Assembly: GCA_002471975.1 (NCBI GenBank) | Contig: DKQZ01000056.1 | Span: 1-10,929, forward strand | Direction: 5' to 3' | Source: Dialister sp. UBA7295 | GTDB lineage: Bacteria; Bacillota; Negativicutes; Veillonellales; Dialisteraceae | Length of the DNA stretch: 10,929 bases | Shown: positions 1-5,605 of the stretch, one piece after another | Position numbering within the stretch: the stretch's first letter is position 1 | Layout: every line of letters begins with the position of its first letter | Translations under genes and position numbers: made by a program | Notes under the pieces: model-generated | What the model saw: the letters and a program-made list of their open reading frames with translations, nothing else | The model's database searches: none | What the model was told of the DNA's origin: nothing

Positions 1-40
1 CAATCATAGGGTGCTTACTTTTGATGAGGATGAAATTTAT

Positions 41-73
41 AAAAAATGCGGCGCTTTTGATTGTTGCGCCGCA
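41..73 (-). terminator. Intrinsic terminator of mnmA
   Basis: Read on the minus strand, an 8-bp perfect GC-rich stem (TGCGGCGC at 47-54 pairing with GCGCCGCA at 66-73) is followed directly by a run of six T (41-46). It lies about 60 nt past the mnmA stop codon, so it most likely ends the mnmA transcript. A short heptamer array (81-101) sits between the stop codon and the hairpin. Confidence 0.85.
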
Positions 74-80
74 CCAACAC

Positions 81-101
81 TGATAACTGATAACTGATAA
101 C
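81..101. repeat. Heptamer array, TGATAAC x3
   Basis: Three perfect tandem copies of TGATAAC lie between the mnmA stop codon and its terminator hairpin. Near-identical heptamers recur at 9266-9286 (inverted) and 9400-9427, so this is one member of a family of 7-bp-periodic arrays in the intergenic DNA of this window. Confidence 0.9.
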
Positions 102-135
102 TTTTTTACCTATAGTTTCAAAGACTTTATGGACA

Positions 136-1194
136 TCAAAGGCCTCGCAAGATAGTCCCTCCACCGATGAGCCTGTCTTCGTCATAGAAGACTACCGACT
201 GGCCCGGGGTGACGGCGCGCTGGGGTTCATCAAATTTCACCAGGGCCCGGCCATTTCTCTCCAGAGTCACTTCTGCTTCATGGACCCGGATGCCATAGCG
301 GATTTTCGCCTGACAGAGGAACGTTTCTGAAGGCGCTTCGCCATCGGTGAAGTGAAGATCGTCCGCCAGAAGCTTATAGCGGAAAAGGTCATCATTGGAG
401 CCCACGACCACCTGATTCTTGTCAGGCTTCAAAGATACCACATAGAGAGGCATTTTCGCCGCAATGCCCAGGCCCTTTCGCTGGCCGATGGTATAATGGC
501 AGATGCCGGTATGACGGCCCATCACATGGCCTTTCAGATCCACGATATTTCCGGGCCTGAAAGCCTGGGGCGCGTGATGTTCCAGAAATTCCACATAATT
601 CTTTTCGCTGGTAAGGAAGCAGATATCCTGGGACTCCGGCTTGTTGTAGGTGGGAAGTCCCTTTTCTTTGGAAATACGGCGGGTATCTTTCTTGAACGTC
701 CGGCCCAGGGGGAAAATGATGTGAGCGAGCTGCTCCTGGGTCAAATGGTACATCATGTAAGACTGATCCTTGGAAATATCGATGCCCTTCCGCACCTCAT
801 ATTTCTGCCGCTCCGGATTGAAGACGATCCGCGCATAATGGCCGGTGGAGAAATAAGGCGCATCGAAAGCTTTTCTCGCTTCCTCATAGAAGAGGCCGAA
901 TTTCACATGGAAATCACACATCATGCAGGGGTTCGGCGTCATGCCCTTCGTGTAGGCATCGATGAAATAGGAAAGCACGAACTTTTTGTAAGCTTCCCGT
1001 ACGTCGATCACCTTGAAGGGAATGTTCAGGAATTCCGCCATGGCCCGGGCCCCTTCGATTTCCTCCTCCTGCCCGTCAAACTGCAGCATGGTGGCCCCGT
1101 ACACTTCATACCCCTGCTCCAGCAGAAGCTTTGCGGAAAGCGTGGAATCCACACCGCCCGACATGGCGACGACTACTTTTTTCTTTTCTGTCAT
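136..1194 (-). CDS. mnmA: tRNA-specific 2-thiouridylase MnmA
   Basis: This enzyme activates U34 of the Lys, Glu and Gln tRNAs with ATP and installs sulfur to give s2U34, in the cytoplasm. The 352-residue product has close to the usual family length. The N-terminal PP-loop SGGVDS (residues 12-17) binds ATP. TPNPCMMC (86-93) carries the cysteine equivalent to the first catalytic cysteine, ESQDICF (187-193) carries the second (C192), and GQRKGLGIA (237-245) is a conserved tRNA-contacting segment. The start was set at an ATG preceded by AAAGGA on the minus strand; an upstream in-frame ATG lacks such a site and would add 20 unrelated residues. An extra cysteine, C90, replaces the Asp found in E. 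coli, giving a C-x2-C plus distal C pattern. The gene is monocistronic, with its own extended -10 promoter and terminator. Confidence 0.96.
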   Translation of the reverse strand: MTEKKKVVVAMSGGVDSTLSAKLLLEQGYEVYGATMLQFDGQEEEIEGARAMAEFLNIPFKVIDVREAYKKFVLSYFIDAYTKGMTPNPCMMCDFHVKFGLFYEEARKAFDAPYFSTGHYARIVFNPERQKYEVRKGIDISKDQSYMMYHLTQEQLAHIIFPLGRTFKKDTRRISKEKGLPTYNKPESQDICFLTSEKNYVEFLEHHAPQAFRPGNIVDLKGHVMGRHTGICHYTIGQRKGLGIAAKMPLYVVSLKPDKNQVVVGSNDDLFRYKLLADDLHFTDGEAPSETFLCQAKIRYGIRVHEAEVTLERNGRALVKFDEPQRAVTPGQSVVFYDEDRLIGGGTILRGL

Positions 1195-1283
1195 AATATC
1201 CTTTCTGTGGGAAAAATCCCAAACCATCATTCCGGGGAATCCCGAAACTCGCATCGGAGTGAAAGTCCGAAGGATGTAGTTCT

Positions 1284-1292
1284 ATTATATCA
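1284..1292 (-). promoter_or_regulatory. Extended -10 promoter for mnmA
   Basis: On the minus strand TGATATAAT gives a perfect -10 hexamer with an upstream TGN extension, about 90 nt before the mnmA start. No good -35 box is seen, which fits an extended -10 promoter. The same TGATATAAT string precedes the Lrp-like gene and the M50 protease gene. Confidence 0.6.
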
Positions 1293-1344
1293 TCATTGGG
1301 CAAGGTGGCTGAGAAAGGAAACCGCGAGATAAATGACTTTTGAA

Positions 1345-1389
1345 TCGGGGTTATCGGGATTGTCGGGGGTATCGGGGCTATCGGGAAGT
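1345..1389. repeat. 9-bp tandem repeats, TCGGGNNTA-like
   Basis: The string TCGGG recurs at 1345, 1354, 1363, 1372 and 1381, exactly every 9 bp; the last unit is also the first bases of the 54-bp array that follows. A shorter run of the same 9-bp motif is found at 9188-9214. In both places the run lies behind the promoter of a minus-strand gene. Confidence 0.85.
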
Positions 1390-1973
1390 TAGCCTCATAC
1401 GTGATGTTGTTGGATTTCGTCAGGCGTGCGGTAACGGGAAGTTTGCCTTGTACGTGGTGACGTCGGATTTCTGTCAGGCGGGCGATATCGGGAAGTCAGC
1501 CTCGTACGTGATGTAGTCGGATTTATGACAGGCGGGCGATACCGGGAAGTTAGCCCTGTACGTGGTGATTTTGGATTTGTGACAGGCGTGCGGTAACGGG
1601 AAGTCGGCCTTGTACGTGATGTCGTCGGATTTGTGACAGGCGGGCGGTAACGGGAAGTCAGCCTTGTACTTGATGTTGTCGGATTTGTGACAGGCGGGCC
1701 ATATCGGGAAGTTAGCCTCGTACGTGATGTTGCCGGATTTCGTCAGATGGGCGGTAACGGGAAGTTAGCCTCGTACTTGATGACGTCGGATTTCTATCAG
1801 GCGGGCCATATCGGGAAGTTAGCCTTGTACGTGGTGATTTTGGATTTGTGCCAGGCGGGCCATATCGGGAAGTCAGCCTCGTACTTGATGACGTCGGATT
1901 TCTGTCAGGCGAGCGATACCGGGAAGAATGCCTCATATGTGATGACATCGGATTTTCGTCAGACAGGCAGTAC
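1382..1973. repeat. 54-bp tandem repeat array, about 11 units
   Basis: The anchor CGGGAAG recurs at 1382, 1435, 1489, 1543, 1597, 1651, 1705, 1758, 1812, 1866 and 1920, with a diverged unit edge at 1974. The spacing is 54 bp apart from two 53-bp units. Units share a conserved first part (CGGGAAGTTAGCCTCGTACG) and a second part (GGATTTGTGACAGGCGGGC), with a variable dinucleotide between them and a variable tail. No unique spacers separate the units, so it is not CRISPR. Because 54 is a multiple of three, reading frames stay open by chance over parts of it, but the 53-bp units break the frame and no ribosome-binding site is present. Function unknown. Confidence 0.93.
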
Positions 1974-1974
1974 C

Positions 1975-2150
1975 GGGCTTTTCATCCCCGCCTGTGTAAA
2001 ATCCCAATTAAAAATTGTGCCGCCTCAGCGGCACACCATCCCGAGCCCCGCATCCCGTACCCCGAAATCTTGCTGGAGACTCGATCGGAGCAAGTCCCGA
2101 ACAGGGCTAAGACCCGAATACCGTAATTGACTCAGGTCATAGTATTTAAC
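1975..2150 (-). repeat. Dispersed 3'-end element, copy 1
   Basis: This segment is clearly homologous to those at 2165-2325 and 2511-2695 and more distantly to those at 7597-7766 and 10790-10929. In element orientation (minus strand) it has a GACTCAAT...CGGTATTCGGG block, a segment with GTTCGGGACTTGC, a heptamer array of CCCGNNN type (2040-2067, four units) and a hairpin GTGCCGC/GCGGCAC (2017-2034) followed by a T-rich stretch. It shares about 30 extra bp (GGGCTTTTCATCCCC onward) with copy 3 only. No gene ends beside it. Confidence 0.85.
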
Positions 2151-2164
2151 TAATGACACCAATA

Positions 2165-2325
2165 AATCCCAATAAAAAATTGTGCCGCCTCAGCGGCACA
2201 CCTTCCCGCACCCCGCATCCCGCACCCCGAAATCTCGCTGGAGACTCGATCGGGGCAAGTCCCGAACAGGGCTGACTCCCGAATACCGTAATTGACTCAG
2301 ACTATAATAACTGACCTGCAATGTC
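2165..2325 (-). repeat. Dispersed 3'-end element, copy 2
   Basis: This copy lies in direct tandem with copy 1, separated by about 15 nt. It has the same parts: hairpin GTGCCGC/GCGGCAC (2182-2199) with a T-tract on the minus-strand side (2174-2179), four CCCGNNN heptamers (2205-2232), the ATCGGGGCAAGTCCC segment and GAATACCGTAATTGACTCAG. As with copy 1, no coding region ends next to it. Confidence 0.87.
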
Positions 2326-2342
2326 CCAACATGGTGCAGTTC

Positions 2343-2467
2343 CCCCTCATCGGCTGCGCCGGAGCTCCCCGGGGATGAGTTTACCATTTAGCTCATTTTC
2401 GACTTGTACGATAGTACAGCCCCTCAGTCGCCTTCGGCGACAGCCCCCCGAACTTCGGGGGGCCTTT
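2343..2467. other. Cluster of palindromic hairpins between elements
   Basis: Three dyads follow one another: an outer CTCATC/GATGAG stem (2346-2351 with 2374-2379) enclosing smaller palindromes including GGAGCTCC; GTCGCC-TTC-GGCGAC (2427-2441); and CCCCCCG-AACTT-CGGGGGG (2444-2462) followed by CCTTTCCC. The last resembles a weak terminator on the plus strand. Together they look like a structured intergenic palindromic repeat; no gene is visible. Confidence 0.5.
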
Positions 2468-2510
2468 CCCATTCTCATGCTTGCTTTAGTGTCACCTGAT
2501 CATGAACAAT

Positions 2511-2695
2511 ACGGGCTTTTCATCCCCGTCTGTGTAAAATTCCCATCAAAAAAGGTGCCGCCTCAGCGGCACACCTTCCCGAGCCCCGCATCCCGCATCC
2601 CGCACCCCGAAATCTCGCTAGAGACTCGATCGGGGCAAGTCCCGGACAGGGCTGACTCCCGAATACCGTAATTGACTCAGAACGCAGTATCTGAC
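2511..2695 (-). repeat. Dispersed 3'-end element, copy 3 (lrp 3' region)
   Basis: This is the most complete copy. Its gene-proximal edge (GTCAGATA on the minus strand, 2688-2695) begins 17 nt after the stop codon of the Lrp-like gene. It continues through CTGAGTCAATTACGGTATTC, the CCCGATCGAGTC segment and five CCCGNNN heptamers (2578-2612, one more than copies 1 and 2), and ends in the terminator hairpin. The element therefore forms the 3' untranslated region of that gene. Confidence 0.88.
2548..2572 (-). terminator. Intrinsic terminator of the Lrp-like gene
   Basis: On the minus strand the stem GTGCCGC-TGAG-GCGGCAC (2555-2572), extended by a C, is followed by six T (2548-2553). It lies about 140 nt past the stop codon, at the far end of dispersed element copy 3. 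Confidence 0.85.
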
Positions 2696-2712
2696 AATGT
2701 ACGCACAAACAA

Positions 2713-3159
2713 TCACTCATCCACCGGATGGACGTGCCGTACTTCTTCCAGGACGGGATGGATATGGATATGGCCATAGGGTTTGATGGCTTCGGCGAAA
2801 TCTTTGACGCCTCCTTCTTCTTTGAAGTGGGCATCGATGAAGAAGGTATTTTCCTGAACCCGGTAGCAGTGTAGAATGTGAAATTCCGTTTCATGGACGA
2901 AGTGGATGAAATCTTCTGCTTTTCCCTGATTGGTATGCATGATGAAAAGATGATGAATGGTGTAGCCGAAAACGGGGCAGTTCAGGTTCACCGTATACCG
3001 TTCCACGACACCCATGTCCTGGAGTCGTTCTACCCGGTTTTTGGCGGCCTGGCTGGTCATGAAGACTTTCTTTCCCAGCTCGGTCATGGAAATGCGGCTG
3101 TTTTTCTTCAGCTCATTGAGGATTTTCTTGTCTGTTTCATCCAGGGGTTTGGGGCACAT
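2713..3159 (-). CDS. Lrp/AsnC family transcriptional regulator
   Basis: A 148-residue DNA-binding regulator of the feast/famine (Lrp/AsnC) family, which senses small molecules, usually amino acids, and acts as dimers or octamers. The N-terminal winged helix-turn-helix spans about residues 5-57 (LDETDKKILNELKKNSRIS, then SQAAKNRVERL as the likely recognition helix), with a C-terminal ligand-binding RAM-type domain at about 66-140. Length is normal for the family. The ATG start has a strong GGAGGTG site. The C-terminal domain is unusually rich in histidine (for example HIHIHP near 130), which might reflect metal binding, though that is only a guess. It is divergent from the HicB-like gene and a nested dyad lies between them, so autoregulation is plausible. 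The ligand and targets cannot be told from sequence. Confidence 0.92.
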   Translation of the reverse strand: MCPKPLDETDKKILNELKKNSRISMTELGKKVFMTSQAAKNRVERLQDMGVVERYTVNLNCPVFGYTIHHLFIMHTNQGKAEDFIHFVHETEFHILHCYRVQENTFFIDAHFKEEGGVKDFAEAIKPYGHIHIHPVLEEVRHVHPVDE

Positions 3160-3188
3160 GGGACACCTCCGCTTTTCTTATTTCCTCT

Positions 3189-3197
3189 ATTATATCA
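3189..3197 (-). promoter_or_regulatory. Extended -10 promoter for the Lrp-like gene
   Basis: TGATATAAT on the minus strand lies about 30 nt before the start codon. The -35 position carries no good hexamer, as expected for an extended -10 promoter. The string is identical to those of mnmA and the M50 protease gene. Confidence 0.65.
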
Positions 3198-3208
3198 TTG
3201 AATGTATG

Positions 3209-3247
3209 CTTAAGGGAATTCAAATCTTTTGCGATTTGAAATTTAAG
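3209..3247. promoter_or_regulatory. Nested dyad, candidate Lrp-type operator
   Basis: The perfect inverted repeat TTCAAATC-ttttgc-GATTTGAA (3219-3240) is enclosed by CTTAA (3209-3213) and TTAAG (3243-3247). It sits just upstream of the -35 position of the Lrp-like gene and between two divergent promoters. There is no T-tract next to it, so a terminator is unlikely. AT-rich dyads of this kind are typical Lrp/AsnC binding sites; that it binds this regulator is inference. Confidence 0.5.
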
Positions 3248-3315
3248 ATTCCGGGGAATGTACTGCAGGTAGTATTTCCATAAAAGGGAAACGTCAATTT
3301 ATTGTAAAAAAGTCA

Positions 3316-3344
3316 TTGGCAGCAGGAATGAAATGTTATAAAAT
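3316..3344 (+). promoter_or_regulatory. Promoter for the HicB-like gene
   Basis: TTGGCA (3316-3321) and TAAAAT (3339-3344) are separated by 17 nt, each one mismatch from the sigma-A consensus. The start codon is about 57 nt downstream of the -10 box. Confidence 0.55.
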
Positions 3345-3400
3345 ATATGTAATGAATTTTGGGGATGAAAAGGTTACAATGTGGGGAAAGGGGGGAAAGA

Positions 3401-3778
3401 ATGAGATATTTCTATCCGGCTATTTTTCAGCAGGATGCTGAAAATGGTACCTTTACCGCTGTTTTCCCGGATCTCCCCGGCTGCCGGGCTGAGGGAAAAT
3501 CCATGGAGGAGACGGCAGTGAAAGCCAGAAATGCCATGGCTGCTTCCCTTCTCGAGATGGAGGAAAAGGAAATTCCGATTCCTGCGCCTTCCGCGGAAAG
3601 GATCCTGCAACGGCGCTTCCGGGACAGCAAAGTATGTGTGGTCCTGGTAGATATGGATTCCTACCGGGCATTCTGTGCGTATAAAGTGAAACAGGCAGAA
3701 ACCAAATCCGCCGAATGGGCCGAATCTGCCAGAAAGAGCAGACCGGGCATTCTTGCCAGGGTATTTGGACTGAGATAA
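3401..3778 (+). CDS. Solitary HicB-like protein
   Basis: The 125-residue product matches the HicB antitoxin fold in its N-terminal half: RYFYPAIFQQD (residues 2-12), the PDLPGC signature (23-28), EGKSMEETAVKARNAM (31-46) and an IPIPAPS segment (58-64) that normally closes the domain. HicB proteins neutralise the mRNA-cutting toxin HicA and often repress their own operon. Here the C-terminal 55 residues are basic and show no ribbon-helix-helix or HTH that I can recognise. No HicA-like gene lies on either side: the left neighbour is the divergent Lrp-like regulator and a terminator follows at once. It may be an orphan antitoxin or a HicB-fold protein with another role. The ATG start was chosen for the GGGGGGAAAG site just before it; the longer frame has no better one. 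Confidence 0.82.
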   Translation: MRYFYPAIFQQDAENGTFTAVFPDLPGCRAEGKSMEETAVKARNAMAASLLEMEEKEIPIPAPSAERILQRRFRDSKVCVVLVDMDSYRAFCAYKVKQAETKSAEWAESARKSRPGILARVFGLR

Positions 3779-3783
3779 TACAG

Positions 3784-3810
3784 CCGCAGCGAAAGCTGCG
3801 GTTTCTTTTT
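3784..3810 (+). terminator. Intrinsic terminator of the HicB-like gene
   Basis: CCGCAGC-GAAA-GCTGCGG (3784-3801), a 7-bp stem capped by a GNRA tetraloop, is followed by TTTCTTTTT. It begins 5 nt after the stop codon. Confidence 0.93.
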
Positions 3811-3857
3811 GCTTTCAGGGGGTCGGATGCATTGGAAGGCCGGGGATGATGGGGAAT

Positions 3858-3934
3858 AGCTAATAGCGAATGGCGAATGGTTAATGGCACACAGCTAACA
3901 GCTAACGGCTAACAGCTCACAGCTAACGGCTATT
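3858..3934. repeat. Heptamer array, RGCTAAC-type, 11 units
   Basis: Eleven consecutive 7-bp units occupy exactly 77 bp. The right part is AGCTAAC or GGCTAAC; the left part drifts to GGCGAAT and GGTTAAT. The array fills the space between the terminator of the HicB-like gene and the T-box promoter. A related array in inverted orientation lies at 5518-5573, on the far side of metA. Confidence 0.9.
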
Positions 3935-3995
3935 TCCTATTCCTTTTGCTTCCACAATTCTTTATCCCTGAAAACGATTTGCATAACAGGCTGTC

Positions 3996-4024
3996 TTGAC
4001 ATTTCCCTGTTTCCAGTATAAAAT
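3996..4024 (+). promoter_or_regulatory. Promoter of the T-box/metA transcript
   Basis: A perfect -35 box TTGACA (3996-4001), a 17-nt spacer and TAAAAT (4019-4024) form a strong sigma-A-type promoter. Transcription should start near 4031, just before the T-box leader. Confidence 0.82.
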
Positions 4025-4039
4025 AGCATTAATCTAATA

Positions 4040-4294
4040 GCAGCCATGAAGAGAAGAGTAGGCAGTGAGGATTGGCAAAGAGAGCTCCGGAAGGTGAAAG
4101 GGAGTCCAGGATAAACTGCTGAAGATGGCCTCTGAGCTGGCACTGCCGAATGATGAAGCAGTCCGGGTTCTCCCGTTACAGAGACAGGGTATCAAGGCAA
4201 GTCCGGCGTACCTCATGAGGTCCATCCTGGCGACAGGAGGATAAAATTGGGTGGTAACACGAGTATCTCGTCCCTTTGGGAACGGGATTTTTTT
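4040..4294 (+). promoter_or_regulatory. T-box riboswitch, probably tRNA-Met
   Basis: T-box leaders sense uncharged tRNA and let transcription proceed when the amino acid is scarce. Seen here: the AGTA loop motif (4057-4060); the stem GGCAGTG (4061-4067) pairing with CACTGCC (4141-4147); the AGAGAGC motif (4079-4085) and GGTGAAAGG distal loop; a specifier-loop strand GAATGATGAAG (4148-4158) with ATG at 4153-4155; and a T-box GGGTGGTAACACG (4249-4261) before an intrinsic terminator. The TGGT bulge (4252-4255) would pair with an ACCA tRNA end, as for a tRNA with discriminator A such as tRNA-Met. ACGAG (4259-4263) and GGG (4249-4251) can pair with CTCGT and CCC in the antiterminator. Reading the specifier as ATG rather than the overlapping GAT rests on the TGGT bulge, the A after it and the metA context. 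The T-box departs from the usual TGGTACCGCG. Confidence 0.9.
4266..4294 (+). terminator. T-box attenuator terminator
   Basis: TCTCGTCCC (4266-4274) pairs with GGGAACGGGA (4278-4287) with one bulged A, and seven T follow (4288-4294). It competes with the T-box antiterminator for the TCTCGTCCC strand and ends 24 nt before the metA start. Confidence 0.9.
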
Positions 4295-4318
4295 ATTGTT
4301 ATAAATGGAGGTTTTATC

Positions 4319-5266
4319 GTGCCAATCAGAATTCCTGACGGAATCGAAGCCATTACGGAACTGAAAAAAGAAGGAATCGTCACCATCGGCGAGGAAAGGG
4401 CCAGGACCCAGGATATCCGGCCATTGAAGATTTTAATCCTGAATCTCATGCCCATCAAGAAGCCCACGGAAGTGCAGCTGCTCCGGCTCCTGGGCGATTC
4501 GCCGCTCCAGATCGATGTGGATTTCGCCCGCATCGCATCCCGCGAGACGACCCATACGGACCGGTCTTATCTGGAAGAAAATTATCTCACCTTTGATGAA
4601 ATCAAAGACAGGAAATATGACGGTTTCATCATCACCGGGGCGCCGGTGGAAAAGATGGCCTATGAAGAAGTGGAATACTGGCCGGAAATGTTGAAATATT
4701 TCGAATGGTCCGATACCCACGTCTTCTCCACCCTCCATCTCTGCTGGGCCGCCCAGGCGGGTCTCTATCGTGATTATGGCGTGCAGAAACGGATTCTGCC
4801 GAAGAAGTTCTTCGGCGTGTACCAGTACGATTCCACCATGGCCTATCATCCGCTGCTTCGCGGCTTCGATGATCGTTACTTCATTCCCGTGTCCCGCCAT
4901 ACGTCCATCGATGATGAAGCGGTAGACAACTGCCCGCAGCTGGACGTCCTTTCCCGGTCCCCAAACAAGGGTATCAATATCATTTCCGATAAAGAATCCC
5001 GCCGCATTTTCGTCCTGGGTCATTTCGAATACGACCTGGGCACCCTTTCCTGGGAATACAAGCGGGATAAGGATAAGGGCCTGCCCATCCGTCTTCCGGA
5101 AAATTACTATCCCTACGACGATCCCCTGGAACGGCCAAGATTTGTATGGTGCAGCTATGCCCATCTTTTCTATCACAACTGGGTGAACTTCGTTTACCAG
5201 GAAACGCCCTATTCCCTGGACAACCTCATGCCCTTCAATGTGCATAATCCACTGCATGAAAGATGA
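4319..5266 (+). CDS. metA: Homoserine O-acetyltransferase (MetA family)
   Basis: This enzyme acylates L-homoserine, the first committed step of methionine synthesis, in the cytoplasm. It has 315 residues, close to the family norm. Counted from the GTG start, residues fall on E. coli MetA numbering: K47 (in LMPIKKPTE), catalytic nucleophile C142 (in STLHLCWAAQAG), H235 and E237 (in LGHFEYD). Residue 111, in ITGAPVE, is Glu. In this family E111 is associated with acetyl-CoA use and G111 with succinyl-CoA, so O-acetylhomoserine is the predicted product. The GTG start is supported by GGAGG at 4307-4311 and by the family-typical opening PIRIPDG; a longer frame reads back into the T-box and is not credible. 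It lies directly downstream of a methionine-type T-box, so expression should rise when methionyl-tRNA runs low. Confidence 0.95.
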   Translation: MPIRIPDGIEAITELKKEGIVTIGEERARTQDIRPLKILILNLMPIKKPTEVQLLRLLGDSPLQIDVDFARIASRETTHTDRSYLEENYLTFDEIKDRKYDGFIITGAPVEKMAYEEVEYWPEMLKYFEWSDTHVFSTLHLCWAAQAGLYRDYGVQKRILPKKFFGVYQYDSTMAYHPLLRGFDDRYFIPVSRHTSIDDEAVDNCPQLDVLSRSPNKGINIISDKESRRIFVLGHFEYDLGTLSWEYKRDKDKGLPIRLPENYYPYDDPLERPRFVWCSYAHLFYHNWVNFVYQETPYSLDNLMPFNVHNPLHER

Positions 5267-5268
5267 TT

Positions 5269-5454
5269 GGCCTGCCGGTTCGACTTGAACCTTAGAGGCA
5301 TTTGAGTCGGGAACTTTAAGGTATTCGTGTGGCCTGCCGTTTCGACTTGAACTCTGGAGGCATTTGTGGCTGGAACTTTAAGGTATTCGTATGACCTGCC
5401 GGTTCGGCTTGAGCCCTGGAGGCGTTTGAGTCGGCAACTTTGATGTATTCGTTT
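5269..5454. repeat. 62-bp tandem repeat, three units
   Basis: Three contiguous units of exactly 62 bp (5269-5330, 5331-5392, 5393-5454) begin with GRCCTGCCGKTTCG and end with GTATTCGTNT. They start 2 nt after the metA stop codon. The sequence differs from the 54-bp array, although both contain a TCGGGAA string. I see no ORF and no terminator in it. The rest of the 339-nt gap before the binding-protein gene holds only a heptamer array. Confidence 0.93.
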
Positions 5455-5517
5455 GATTTTCCCCCTTGCGGCAGGGAATATTCTTTACTCATTGTCTGAC
5501 CGAAAAAGCAGGAAACT

Positions 5518-5573
5518 ATTAGCTGCTAGCCGTTAGCCATTAGCCATTAGCCATTAACCATTAACCATTAACA
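5518..5573. repeat. Heptamer array, ATTAGCC/ATTAACC, 8 units
   Basis: Eight 7-bp units run from ATTAGCT through GTTAGCC and ATTAGCC to ATTAACC and ATTAACA. The reverse complement (GGCTAAT, GGTTAAT) matches the array at 3858-3934, so two related arrays in opposite orientation flank the T-box/metA segment. It ends about 32 nt before the next start codon. Confidence 0.88.
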
Positions 5574-5605
5574 ACCATTAACTATTTCCAAATAGGAGCT
5601 CTATC

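Noticed and set aside
352..1332. Long plus-strand frame opposite mnmA
   Set aside because: It is antisense to a well-supported gene with full family motifs, lacks a ribosome-binding site and shows no recognisable domain.
1382..1973. Possible CRISPR array
   Set aside because: The units are contiguous 54-bp repeats with no unique spacers between them and no cas genes nearby.
1687..2130. Open frame of 147 codons with an apparent 18-residue repeat (GHIGKLASYLMTSDF-like)
   Set aside because: It is a by-product of the 54-bp tandem array, whose unit is a multiple of three. It has no ribosome-binding site, a 53-bp unit breaks the frame across the array, and it runs into an unrelated repeat.
2321..2671. 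Plus-strand frame of 116 codons across the hairpin cluster and element copy 3
   Set aside because: It reads through two palindromes and a dispersed repeat, has no ribosome-binding site and shows no homology that I can recognise.
3160..3400. A hicA toxin gene beside the HicB-like gene
   Set aside because: No frame here or after the gene shows the HicA double-stranded-RNA-binding fold; the space is filled by two promoters and a dyad.
4433..5257. Long minus-strand frame opposite metA
   Set aside because: It is a shadow of metA, whose catalytic residues are all intact; no family resemblance is seen in the antisense frame.
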